A DNA stretch of 64,000 nt, taken from Ziziphus jujuba (Eukaryota; Streptophyta; Magnoliopsida; Rosales; Rhamnaceae). Each line of letters begins with the position of its first letter. Positions within the stretch are counted from its first letter, which is position 1. The position numbers and the translations under genes were made by a program. The notes beneath the pieces were generated by a model. It was not told where the DNA came from, searched no databases, and saw nothing but the letters and a program-made list of their open reading frames with translations. This document shows positions 21,480 through 33,900 of the stretch, in pieces. Location: positions 27,510,001-27,574,000 of the forward strand of contig NC_083380.1 of NCBI RefSeq assembly GCF_031755915.1. The letters run 5' to 3'.

Positions 21480-24240
21480 GTATTCAGAAAACAGAAAGAG
21501 AATTCGGTTATCTAGTATTGTATAGAAATTGTGAGAGCAATAGCCCTTTGTGTTTTCTTACAGAAATGATGAACTCTTACGCTAAGAAAATGAGAGGCTT
21601 GGAATTCATAGTGGATTCTCACTATGATCAGATAGACTAAGAAAAGTCTTACCGTGTAGGACAGGGCAATAATCATACATAAAAAAGTAAAGAAGAGTTC
21701 TTCATCAAATTACTACTTTAGGTCTGAGTTTCAAATTCTTTTTGTTAAACAGCAGGCCAGCTTTATATCTTAAAATACCCAATTGACAATAAACCCAAAG
21801 AGGACCAGCAAATAATAATAATAACTAAGCAAAAGAAAAGTATGAAAGTTAATCGACCAAAAATTAATGAAAAAGAGAAAAAAGAAAAGTATGAAAGATG
21901 GAAAACAATTAATGTTCATTGGACTAGACCTTTCATTTACACTGTTATCAATTTAATGATGCATATATATACATTGTTTTCTTTCATATTTCCATCACAT
22001 TAATTATTTGCTAAGTTTGGGTAATCAAATATTTGAACATAGAAAAAAGAAAAATTTCTGGTTTAGAGTTTTATTGCCACTTCATGGTTCTATAATAATT
22101 GGAGCCTTTGCAGCAGTGAATTTACACAATGAATAATATACGATTAATTTCATGGATCATAGATATATAAAAATTTGATTTTAAGGGGGAAAAAAAAAGA
22201 TATATATAAAAATTTGATGTGATTCATAGCAAAAACAATTAAATTAATAATGAAATAAGTGTATGATTTGTACTGTTCATCAACATTTTTTTTTTTTTGG
22301 GGGATACTTTCATTCATATTTGATTAAATTGCTTTGTCCACTCTCAGAAGTTATTTCAACTACCTAACAGTTTTGAATTTTCGTTCCAAAATTTTCCTCC
22401 ATGTACGTAATTTCTAAAGTTAGTTTGAATTTTCGCTCCCAGATTTTTCTCTACGTAGGGGTCCCAATGATTTGGACTTAGAAAGCTTAAAAAAGGCATC
22501 AAGCCACTGCAAGACAACTTTCAGCCAACGCCCTGATCAGTCAACACGTTTGCCGAACAAAGTCTCATTAAATATTCCCTCTTTGCCTTAAATTAAATCT
22601 GAAAACAACTTGTAACTAGCCTTATTATGATGGTTCCTTATTTGTTTGTCCGCAGATTTCATTATCAATAAGTTTATCAAGGACTTCCTGTGGCAATTTC
22701 TCCTAGCACATTACTAATTGCCCTGGCATAGATCAATAAACGTATTGCACCAATAGATAACCACTCTTCAAATTTCAATAGACAAAATATCGGAGCTTAT
22801 ACCCATTATATAAATCTAATTTCACCCATATTTGACAAATATTGAGTTACACAAAAATATCAAGTTAAAGCTTTTATACATTAAAACTTTTGGAAAAACA
22901 AACCACGTTTTATGCACATTAAAAATTGGCCTAAACCATGTGTATAGAAAGCTAGCTAAACTTCTCCTCAAGTATGAAAGATTGACAACAAGTCATTTGA
23001 AGTGCGGCTTAATTGATTTCTTCAACTCCTTGAACACACACATCATGACTCTAGATGTGTGAGTAATCATCCAGCAAGCGGTCCAAGATGAACTCAAAGT
23101 GAAGATTTGGAAAATAACCAGAAAAGAGCATGTAATGTAGACTCTTTGTGTCATAACATATACAAGTTGTGCTAAATCATATTGATTTTAATTCATTCAT
23201 AACCAAATAATTACAAGGACAATATTTTCAATACGTAACAAATTTTTTTCCCTTCCTTTTTTACCTATTCTCTTCCTTTCCTACCAAACATTGGTTGAAG
23301 TTTTGAAAGATCAGAGGGAGGGTTCGGTTTTGAATTAGCAGATATGAAGTTGACTTCTTACCAAAATGTATTTGACTTGACTAGGAAGAAGAACTGGGGC
23401 GTGGGGAGTCGGTTTTACACTTAATGGGGAATTGGTGATTCCTATAAATGAATTGAGCATCGGAAGAAGATGAAACAAAGAAAATTGAAATTGAAATTGA
23501 AATTGTGGCTCTGGCTGGCTGTGTTTGGTGAATTTTTAAGCTACTTGATATTTTGATTTTCTAGTCAGTAGTCACATTTTTTTAATTAATATTTTTTTAA
23601 CGAGAAAAATCACAAAGACATTGATAAGTGAAAACAAAACAAATATTAAATTCAAAATTAAATACTAAAAAAATCTGAAAATTCTGCTTTGAAAATCTCT
23701 CTGTTATATTGCATGGAAAAGTAGTAAATTATTGTATCCTAAACTCTGCTCCGACTAGTTAATTGAAGCACATCCTAAATCTTTTGCTGTTGGTGGATTC
23801 TGCCTCAGCTGTTATCTTATTATGTTTGTGATTGTGATTGACCATTTTAAACTACTTGTTATTTTGATTTTCAAGGCAATAGTCACGCTTTCTTACAGTA
23901 CCTTCTTACACAAGCAAGAAGAAAACAACGTTGGAAAATGAAGAAATAAAGAAAGAAATGACAGAGAAGTTTTGCCGTTTGTATTGATTGCATAATGAAA
24001 TTTTATCAGCTATTCAATAAGCTTAGAGTTATATGCTCATGGTATGCTTCACATACTTTAAAAAAAATAAAAAATAAAAAATAAAATTTACTGTTTTGAT
24101 TTTTTATTTATTTATTTTTTTTAAAGGAAAGAATGTTAAGAGTAAACAATCTTTTACTGTATTTGGGACTTTTGCTTTATCCTTTGTGGGATAATTTATA
24201 ATTATATGAGACTGAAGGCCCCCAACCAACCAAGCAAGGA
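21480..24240. repeat. Upstream flank of NLR-1, duplicate R3
   Basis: The NLR-1 promoter region followed by sequence colinear with R1 (13.3-15.0 kb) and in part with R2. No gene is supported. The short open frames lack recognisable content. Confidence 0.65.
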
Positions 24241-24252
24241 AAAGGGTGAGAT

Positions 24253-25790
24253 ATGATTACCGCCATTTCTCTCTCAACGAACATAAACATCCCAACTAAC
24301 TTAACTGTAGTTTCAAAGACAGAAACTCCCAACACTCCAAAACCCCCTTCTCAAATCTCTCCGCTAAATCTGGAAAACTTGATGATGCTCTTCGCTTAAT
24401 CGAATCCTGGCCGTCCAAGTTTCAGGCCACTGAATCAGACGACGAGGCGTACTCCGTCTTCCTCCATGCCAGAATCTTCAGACCTTCAGCTTCTTCTCCG
24501 AGGAAGCAGAGGAAATCTATGCCTCCTCCATCACCTTGAAAAACAAAGTCTGCTTGTTCAGATCAAGTCTTGAAGGTATTTGAAGGAATGCCTCAACGAA
24601 ATGTTGTTTCCTGGAACACTTTTGATTGCAGGTTTTATTCGTCAAGATCAAATTTTTTATTCACTGCATACTTTTAGGAGGATGCAAACTGAAGGAATGG
24701 GGTTTAGTTGGGTTCCCAGTTTGTAGTCGAGTGTGACTGCGCTTCACTGCGGCAAAGAAATACATGCCCCTCAGATTTTAAAGTCAACGAATAGACCCGA
24801 CAGTTTTGTACTTAACTCACCTATGGATATGTATGCAAAATGCGGAGCAATTGATTACTGTAGAAGAGTGTTTTGTAAGATGCAGAGTAAGGATTTGACA
24901 TCTTGTAAAACCATGCTCACAGGGTATGCAGTCAATGGGTTCATGGAAGAAGCAATGAAATTTTTTGATGAGATGGTCAAGTCTGACATCAAACCACATG
25001 CCATAACCTTTACTACTTTGTTGTCTGGTTGTAGCCATGCAAGTCTTACTGCTGAGGGACAGAGATTTTTGGTAAGATGAAGCTGGATTATGGGATATCA
25101 CCAACTCTTGAGCATTATATGACTGTCTGATAGACATTTTGTGTGGAGCTGGTAGAATCAAGGAAGCATTGCGACTAGTAGAAGCATGCCTATGAAGCCG
25201 AAGATTACCATATGGTGATCGTTACTCAACTCAACTCATGTCAGCTCCATGGCAACGTTTCTCTTGGGAAGCTCATTGCAGAGCCGTTATTTGAACTTGA
25301 ATTTAATAATTCTAGAAATTATATTTTGCTCCCTTACATTTATGCAAATGCAGAGATGTGGGAGGGTGTGAATATGGTAAGACACATGATGGAGAAAAGG
25401 GAAATCAACAAAGAGGCTGGATGTAGTTGGACACAAATAAGAAACAGAATTCACACATTTGTGGCAGGTGGTGGTTTTGAACTCCATAATTCACCTAATT
25501 TTGAGAAGGCATGGAGTGAATTAATGGAAGCTACAAAAGACAATGTATACATTCCAGACACAAGTGTTGTGCTTCATGATGTAAATGCAGAACGAAAAAC
25601 ATCATGGATATGCAGGCATAGTGAGCAACTTGCAACTACTTTTGCACTGCCGATGAAATGCTGTAAGGATTAGAAAGAATCTTCATGTTTGTGCAGATTG
25701 CCATACTTGACTGAAACATGTTTCCAGGATAACCGGTAGGTTGATTGTCTTGAGAGATACAAATTCGATTCCATGATTGAAATGGAGAAG
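24253..25790 (+). pseudogene. PPR-DYW protein pseudogene
   Basis: The reading opens with an ATG and a plausible organelle-targeting N-terminus, then frameshifts. It continues as a linker (SGKLDDALRLIESW), loses most of the PPR tract to a deletion near 24480-24560, and resumes with PPR motifs (QRNVVSWNT; GKEIHA.QILKS; DMYAKCGAIDY; KDLTS; ITFTTLLSGCSHA). It then has the E/E+ region (EAGCSWTQIRNRIHTFVAGG; SVVLHDV; WICRHSEQLA) and a DYW-domain start (VCADCH). Stops and frameshifts recur, for instance after GFSWV, after QRFLVR and inside the DYW part. DYW proteins edit C to U in chloroplast or mitochondrial RNA. The order and wording resemble Arabidopsis At3g14330 as I remember it. The copy is dead. 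Confidence 0.88.
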
Positions 25791-26440
25791 CACACTCTTG
25801 TAAGGACTACTGGTTATAACACATAAGAATCAAATTGCTATAACGGAGCTATATTCGAAATGGATGATTATGTTGTTTTGTTTTCTTATCAAGCAGTTTT
25901 ACATCAAAAGGGATGCTTGCATCTGGAACTGAAGTAGTTGCACACCCAGTAACCAAATTCCTTACATACAGAATTGCTTCTGTTGTTGGCACTGAGCTGA
26001 CATTATGTGTCTATCTTTGATCTGTGTGCCAAAGACACCAAAGTCTTTTCTCAAGAATTGTTGAGCAGTGTGACCCCAAACACCACTGTACGAACATCTT
26101 TTCGCAAGAATTGTTTCTGTAGTTGGCACCTCTCTCCTTTTCTGTCTAATGACAGAATGAACTAAAATTGTATTTGATTGCAGTACTAAAACTCTTAGTC
26201 CTATTTATTTTCCCTTTCTACTATGCTATTATCACAGCTCCTAATGTTCATAGAACTGTTGATCATGGTGCAGAATGAGACAGTCTACTCCGGAGCCATC
26301 ATGGGTCCTGTTGCAAATAGAATTGCGAATGCAGAATTTAAATGGTGCCCTCTACAAAGTAGTGGCTAATGAAGGAAAGAACATGCTACCTGATTTACAT
26401 ATTTTTACTCATTCATTTCCTTTCTGTCTTTTTTTGTTAA
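25791..26440. other. Intergenic, nothing recognised
   Basis: Sequence downstream of the PPR relic with no supported coding or repeat feature. Confidence 0.45.
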
Positions 26441-26479
26441 ATAATTCTCCTTTGTAATCTGAATTTGATTGCGCTATAA

Positions 26480-27079
26480 TATCTACTTTTTGCTTTCATT
26501 ATGCCATAATGTCTATACTTTGTTTTCATTAGGTTTGCTTTTTGCAATCCCCATTAGTTAGCTTTTGTGTTATCCTAATTGGAAGTATATAAACAGTTCA
26601 TATTGTGTATGTTATGCAGATCCTTCGAGGGTGAAAGTAATTACAATGTTTTCTTATTTTCTGGACTCCGAAAAAATTTGTATTAACTCAAACAGCTGTG
26701 TACTTCAGAATTCATAATTGTAAATGATAATTTGATAATTCAAATAAACGACAAAACAAGAACAGAGAAAGCAATCACACATAGTTTACATGCTTTGGAT
26801 TAAACTGAGAAAATACCAAAAATTAAAATTAAACTAAGCAAATAACTATATGTGAAATTCTTTATCGAAGACTAAAGGATAAGGATTATGAACAAATTGA
26901 TCAATTGGTCCACAAACGGAGAAAAGGGTACAAACGGAAAGAGTGGGTTTGTGAAAAGCAGAGATAATAATCTTTTATTTGTTCTTGTATACGTAAAAAC
27001 AGCAAAAGCATATAAACTCTAAACAATACTTTTTCTTCCTTTCTTCGATATGCATATACCATACATGTATTATAACTCA
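26480..27079. repeat. 3' flank of RING relic E, duplicated at 37.5 kb
   Basis: Colinear with about 37500-38245. Shared blocks include GCAATCCCCAT, CA.ATTGTGTATGTTATGC, CTGTGTACTTCAGA, CTGAGAAAATACC and AAGCAAATAACTATATGTGAA. This shows that relic E and the intact copy F were duplicated together with about 600 bp of downstream DNA. Confidence 0.75.
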
Positions 27080-27560
27080 TCATAAAGATGGCATCTGAAA
27101 CCTACACAAGGGACAAAATTTGCTAGTATGGAGCCACTTGACAATACAATATCCATGAAAGAGATGCGAGCAGGGCATACGAGTAGCTTCACATCCAGTT
27201 TCGAAATCATCAAAGCAAACCAAACAACATCCAGCTTCTTCTTTCAAACAACCTTCAACATTGATCCTCTCCAACTCTTCAATGGAAACTCTACTGGCTG
27301 GCTCAAACTTAGGCTCCCAATCTTCTTCACCCCCAATTCCAATTCCACCACATCATCATCATCATTGTCATCAGACAAAACATAAACATCCATAAACATC
27401 CTGAGAACTTTTCAACCAGCGCAGTGTCTGTTATTGGACATGGAATGTGCAACATCCAAAAATTTATGCACCATAAAGGCAGAACTGGAACTCCCGTATT
27501 GGAAAGCATGTGGTGAATGACAACCTTGGACCTTTCCTCATCCTGCATCACTAATGCAAT
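27080..27560 (-). pseudogene. RING-H2 relic E
   Basis: The RING itself is intact, with all eight ligands present (C..C, PC.H, FH..C, C..C, ending FQMPSL). The acidic body before it is in another frame. The DEERSKVVIHHML segment can be read, but a frameshift follows after VPVLP. The homology ends at a TA microsatellite near 27590, so the N-terminal quarter is missing. It is non-functional as it stands. Confidence 0.82.
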
Positions 27561-27599
27561 ATATTAATTAATATTCTCGAATCCAAATCTATCTATATA

Positions 27600-29060
27600 T
27601 ATATATATATATATACTTCAATAAATTATTGACTGCCCCAAGTTTATAGAAAAACCAAAAAACATAAAAATACGAAAGTACAAAAGGTACAACTTTCTTC
27701 CTTTCCGGGTTGAAACTTTACAAATCTGAACTTCAAGATTACGCACGTGACAAGTTGTGTTTGTTTTAGAGCATAGCAAAGGTGGTTGGGAAAAAAGTAA
27801 AGAGTTTTGAACATATATGCCCACCTCCTTGATATATGGCAGGACAGATGAAGACTAGCCATTCTGTAATCATTGCAATCATGAAATGCATAAAATAATT
27901 ACGATGCCTAACCAAGGCAGGGAAGGGCCTAACAGCAAGCATTCAGACCTGGTGCCCTCATGCCTCTGACTCTATATAGAAACAAGCTTGGAAGGGTGGT
28001 ATGCAGGGGGAACTGCCAAATAACAGAACAAAATTAAATTAGAAAGTATATTAGATTGAGAAAATAGGAATAAAAACAAATAGATAGAGAAAACAGGAAT
28101 AACAACACATTAAAAATTGAAACCGGCATACTTTTTGACTTCAGGCCAAACTTGAGAATAGACAACCTGTATCGAAAATACTAGTTTAGACCAAGTTAGA
28201 GGTAGACATTGTGAAATACAAGAATTTTAACATACGGCTAAGAAGAAGAAACACTCGTAGCTAAAAGAAAAATTGTGAATCTCATATGATGCAGAAACAA
28301 CTATCTTGCACATTTGGAAAGAAATTAATGCAGAACCAGTTATTTGCTATTCCACCATTCACCATATTGTGCAAAAATATTCTCAACCGAGAAACAGCAA
28401 CACACAGCACCTTGCGAAAAATAAAGAAAGCCAAATAGAGATGCTTACTCATGGTGCACGAAGAATTCAAACTTCAACCTGAGCAAGTACTTCACTGATT
28501 TTAATTTTAAACTCTATGGCATAATGGTCTTCATAGTAAGCACTGTGATGAACAGGCTGTACAGGAAACAAATCAACAAGTATATCAAACAATAAGCTTC
28601 CCGTATATTGTACACCAGACAGTCTTATCAAAAACCAAGCTCCCAGAATATCGTACAGCAACTATGTTATATTCACCTGCATAACTATCTATTTCTCTCA
28701 TTCAGCCTCTTGGACTACCTCTGACCCTCAACAACTCTACAAACCCCAATGAATCAAAATCAATTAGGGTACAAATAGAAACTATAATAAAATACTCATA
28801 AATATATAAAAACAATAATATATATAATATATTAAGAAAAAAAAATCATATTCTATAACGGTTTGATAAGTATTTTACCTCCATAAGATGATAGTTTGGT
28901 CTCTGCTGATTTCCAACTCGTAGACTAGGCCATTGATTGTGTTGAATGGGGGCTCCATCTAACAGTCCCTTAGCGTTGAGCAAGACCACATGCAGCAGCA
29001 AATAGAACCCCTCTCAATGATGGCATGCAGAGATATCAAAACTCCCTCCTCTGTCTTCCA
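27600..29060. other. Intergenic; weak duplicate of NLR-2 upstream DNA
   Basis: No gene is supported. About 27990-28045 (GCAGGGGGAACTGCCAAATAAC...) matches 34912-34960 upstream of NLR-2, so part of an NLR unit seems to be repeated here. Confidence 0.45.
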
Positions 29061-29074
29061 AAATTATAAATTAC

Positions 29075-29190
29075 CAAGGTCTTTATTTCCAAGGTCATTT
29101 TTATTGGTTGGAAAACCAAGGTTTTAATTTCCAACTTGATATTTTCAATTAAAGAAGTATTTTGCTGCCATGAATGCAGAGTCCTCCATA
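29075..29190 (-). repeat. Copy 1 of a putative NLR-2 3'UTR segment
   Basis: Related to 30437-30550 in the same orientation, sharing GGTTGGAAAACCAAGGTTTTAATTT-like, CTTGATA.TTTCAA.TAA and GCCATGAAT.CAGAG blocks (with changes). It probably derives from a downstream exon of an NLR unit. Confidence 0.5.
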
Positions 29191-29365
29191 AAAATGGGTT
29201 TTTCAATGTGTTTCAGTCTTCATTATGCTGCTTTTTGTCCTGGAAAGAGCACAAACTCAAAAGGTTTTACATTTATCTATATTAAAAATAAATAAATAAA
29301 AAGAAGCTAAAACGCACAATCATAGATTAGAGTTAATCTGAAAGCAATAAAAGCAAAGTTCTAAC

Positions 29366-29436
29366 CTCACATTCCTTTTGCTGAATTTTTGTATGCCTTT
29401 CTTAGTGGCAGTGTCTTTGCTGACAAGAATAAACAA
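29366..29436 (-). other. Possible unassigned exon
   Basis: The minus strand shows an acceptor ending ACATGCAG, a 71-base open stretch (LFILVSKDTATKKGIQKFSK...) and a donor GTGAG|GTTAG. With the stretch at 29565-29613 it could be two exons of one gene or of the NLR-2 3' end. I do not recognise the peptide. Confidence 0.3.
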
Positions 29437-29564
29437 CTGCATGTTGCATAATGTGATTGAGAAAATAGGGCCCCAAAAAAAATAAAAAAAAAGCAACAAA
29501 TCTTCATAAAATATGCGCACGAACATACTGTATGATATAGATATATATATATATATATATGTAC

Positions 29565-29613
29565 CTCCATGGCTTCTCTCAAATCTTTAGTAGCATCTGC
29601 TCTCTCTGAGTAA
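29565..29613 (-). other. Possible unassigned exon
   Basis: The minus strand shows an acceptor ending ATATGCAG, a 49-base open stretch (YSERADATKDLREAME) and a donor ATGGAG|GTACAT. Its frame continues into the stretch at 29436. Function unknown. Confidence 0.3.
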
Positions 29614-29619
29614 CTGCAT

Positions 29620-30436
29620 ATAAAAAGTTCTCCTATTTATGTCTGTTTATACACAAAATTAAAAGCTATTCGCTTTAATGATTAAGAGGAAGTTATTGTA
29701 GTCTATAAAAGCAACAAAATTAAATACAACGATTACCAAACAACATCCAATTCAAACATGCAGGATTGAATCCAGTTGTAATATATAACAATAAAAGGAA
29801 AAAATAAAATAAAAAGTGACAGCAAATTAAGTTGTTCCTTGTTTCATAAATCAACTCAATATGTGTGGCGGAAGGCATATGGCTGTAAAAGTCGAGTTTT
29901 CTCAGGAAACTAATGAGTAGCCAGGGATACAAAGAAGAAGAGTAACAACTGATTATGCGCATCTACAACTCATATTTCTACCAACCAGTACGATATAGAA
30001 GAGGTTAAATTTGATGAAACTCGTTCATGGATAGCATAAAAACTAAGAAACCAAACCAGATCCTAACGAATGAAGAACTCAAAGATCAAGATGAAATATA
30101 TACTTCAGAGAAAATCATAAAAACACAAACACTTAACAATTGAAAACAATCTATAATTGAAGACAATATATGGAATTGTCATGCAACCAAATCACGCAAT
30201 AATTGACAACAATCTAAGATATCCAATAAACTGAAACACCTTGATAAAATAAAAGTCAGTAGGGAGCGAGAAGCAACTCTGCATCATAAATGATTTGATC
30301 CAGTAGTTTTCTAAACATAACAAAAATAAATGAAAGAAAACTATATAAATTATAAACAGTAATCCAAAAAAACAAATTGCAAAGCTATGAATAAATATGC
30401 AGAGAAGTAAGAAATGTACGGACGCAATTTATCACC
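29620..30436. other. Intergenic or intronic, nothing recognised
   Basis: AT-rich. It could be an intron of the NLR-2 transcript, given the donor at 31004. No coding segment is seen. Confidence 0.4.
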
Positions 30437-30550
30437 TACCTTATAGTTTGGAAAACCGAGGTCTTCAATTTCTACTTGATACCTTCAACTAAGAAACAAC
30501 CTCTTGCCATGAATTCAGAGCCCTTAAACTGCCACCTTAGAGTAACTATG
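30437..30550 (-). repeat. Copy 2 of a putative NLR-2 3'UTR segment
   Basis: Related to 29075-29190. On the minus strand it ends at a consensus-like donor (ACTATAAG|GTAGGTG), which suits a 3'UTR exon of NLR-2. Confidence 0.45.
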
Positions 30551-30993
30551 TAACACAATCAGCAGCAAATATGCCATGGAGCTCAATGGCTAGTTGAGAT
30601 AGCAACATAGCACCATCAGCTCTCCTCTCTCATTTTGAATCATCACCCCACTCCTAACCTTCTATTGTGCAGTTCCTTGTCTCCCAACCATGCATGCCAA
30701 CATCAGTACTAGCCTTCTCAAAATCAAAGAGATGAAGAACCATAAGCTGTTGCCTTGTCTTCAAATTACTGTGTGTAACCCTGTGTTTCAACATTTCCAT
30801 ACAGCCCAGCAAACATGCATAACCATTAAGAAAAAGAAATATACATAGTAAACCAAAAGTTGAATGCAAAAGAATATAAATGTTGAGATTGTTATTAATT
30901 GTAAAGGTTAATTTCCCTTTTCGTCATGAACTAATTAGAAGTATATATGAAATGAACATGAAAGATATGATTGAATGTGAACAAAAGACAGAA

Positions 30994-33900
30994 TTAGAAC
31001 ATACCTTCTGTCATAGGAGACAACTCCAGCCTTCTGATGTGAGAGATCATAGCCCAATAATCGCCAATATCCTTTTGACATCTTTCCAATAAGATGGGAC
31101 AGTATATAATTTTCAGTTCCTGTAAAGATGGAAGGCAATTGATTCCTTCAGGCAGCGACTTCAAATTTGAGCATCTCCATATAGTTAATTCCTTTAGTGA
31201 TTTGAGGTTGGTGATATGTTCCAGAACAGCCTCTAAATTTTCACAAGAAGAAATAGTGATTTCTTGGAGGCTAGTAACTTGTTGAAGCCCTTGAGGCAGA
31301 GCAACTAATTTTGGAAGTCTATTCAACTCCAAACGATAGAGATTTCGAAGGCATTGCCACAAAATTGCATCATCACTAACACCATTTTCCATGTTCAGCT
31401 CCTCGCACCAACTAATATCCAGTTTTTGAAGTGAGGTGAGATGGTAAAGACCTGGAGATAAAGATTGCAACTTTGAACAAAATGAAATATACAGCTTCTC
31501 GAGAGAAGTGAGGCTTTTGAACCACATTGGTAAATGTTGTAGTTTTGGAAGTCCTCTCAACCACAAATAAGAAAGGCTTCCAAGGTGTTGCCGCAGAATT
31601 GCATCACCACCATCACCATTTGACATGTCTAGCTCCTCACAATCAGTAATACTCAGTCGTTGAAGTGAGGTGAGATGGTGAAGACATGGAGATAAAGACT
31701 GCAGCTTTGAACAACATGAAATAGACAGCTCCTTGAGAGAAGGGAAGTTCTTGAACCACACTGGTAAATGTTGTAGTTTTGGAAGGTGACTGCATGACAA
31801 ATAAGAGAGTCTTCCAAAAGCTTGCCACAGAATTGCATCATCACTACCACCATTTGACATGTCCAGCACCTCGCACCAACTAATACTCAGTCGTTGAAGT
31901 GAGGTGAGATGGTGAAGACCTGGAGATAAAGATTGCAACTTTGAACATCTTGAAATACTCAGCTTCTGGAGAGAACTGAGGCTCTCGAACCACACCGGCA
32001 AATGTTGCAGATCCTGAATATTATCAATATTCAGATTTTCCAATTTGGAGAAAACAATGAAGAAGCGAGAATCGGTATTCGGTGGAACCGATGGTATTTG
32101 TATAAGATGTTCTCGCCCATAATCCCGTATAGTAAGTTGAACTAGCCCACTTGGCCTATAATATAAAGTGGAATCCAACCAATTTCCCATGCCAAGACTT
32201 CGAAGGCTGACTAGTTTTGTAACGTCATTTGGTAATGCTTGAAGATTCCAACACTGATTCAAATTTAGAGTTTGCAAATTTTGCAACCTTGAAATTGTAT
32301 CGGGTAATGCTCCAAGATTCCCACAATAGGACAAATTCAGTGTTTGCAAATTTTGCAGCCTTGAAATAGAATAGGGTAATGCTCTAAGTTTCCAACAACT
32401 GGACAAATTCAATGTTTGCAAATGTTGCAATCTTGTAATAGAATTGGGCAACGCCTGCATGTCATTCCATGAAAGGTCAAGATATCTAAGATGCTTCAGC
32501 TTACCAATAGATTTAGGCATTACCGTAAGACGTGCATACGCAGCATGTAGATCCAATGTGCGCAGAAACTTACAACTTAAAATTGATTTCTTCAATATCC
32601 TTGTTGATAAATAGAGATCAGTAGTAAAAAACAAGGTTCGAATCTTTTCCATTTCTACCAACAAAGATAACGATTCTTTTTCTTCTTCTGGTGACCACAA
32701 AGAAGTATCCAATGATACATGCCGAGTTCTTTTATCGATTTTTTTATCATTCAAACTCAACATACGACATTTTGATCCTGTAACTGACATTGCAAGATCA
32801 TGCATGCAGTCGTGCATCTTGCATTCTGTTACCTTAAAAGAATCATCAATTTCAACTTGTTCGAAAAAGGATCTATGAAGTAAATCTTTAAAATGTTGAT
32901 AGCCCATGTCCTCTCGATGATCGTTTGATAACTTAATAAATCCTTGAGCCATCCAAAGATTTATTAGCATTTCCACACTGAAAACATGATTTTTAGGAAA
33001 CAAACTACAATAGCCAAAACAATGTTTCAGATGTGATGGGAGACGATCATAGCTCAACTTAAGCGTGGGTATAACATCATCAACATAATCCGGTATTGTT
33101 GATAGTTCCTTCTCTTTGAAAGATGACCACTCTTCAAGATTTATAGAATACAACATACTTGCAATTGTTCTTATAACTAGAGGAATTCCTCCACACTTTG
33201 TCATAATTTCCTTTCCAATTTTCACATGATTTGGATTGTCTGGCATTTGTCCTTGCATAAAAGCCAATCTTTTAAACAAAGACCACGAATGCTCCTCGTC
33301 TAAGGTCCTTAAAAAGTGAGTTGATTCCTGTTGGCCATTGATTTTGCATGCAACATTTTTATCGCGTGTGGTTATTATAATTTTACTTCCATTTGCACCG
33401 ACTCTTAACAAATTTTCTAACTTCAACCATTTTTCACGATTTCCAAAATCCCATACGTCATCAAGCACAATAAGGTATAGCTTTCCTTTTATTTTTTCTT
33501 CAAGTTCTTTTTCCATTTCATCCATTGGTCTCTCATCTTTTACTCTAGACTTGACCATTTCCTTAACAATTAACTCCACATCAAAAACCTTAGGTACATT
33601 CACCCATATTATGGGCTCAAAATGGTTTTTAACCTTTGCATCATTGATAACTAGTTGTGCAAGTGTGGTTTTACCTAATCCTCCCACGCCAACTATAGGA
33701 ATTACACCCATATTTTCCTGATCAGTTTCTATGTCGAACAAACGTTTTATGATTTCCATTTTCTCACGGTGTCTTCCAATAACATCTTCTTCCCTAACTC
33801 TGGGAGTTGTTACTCTAGTCACTACTTTAGGCTCTTGAATACCTGTCTCTAAGTGGAACTTCCTATCATCTGCAATTGCAACTAGTTTCTTCCTAAGATC

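Noticed and set aside
24817..25161. Minus-strand 114-codon frame
   Set aside because: Shadow of the PPR-DYW relic on the other strand.
33338..33721. Plus-strand 127-codon frame
   Set aside because: Antisense of the NB-ARC coding region of NLR-2.
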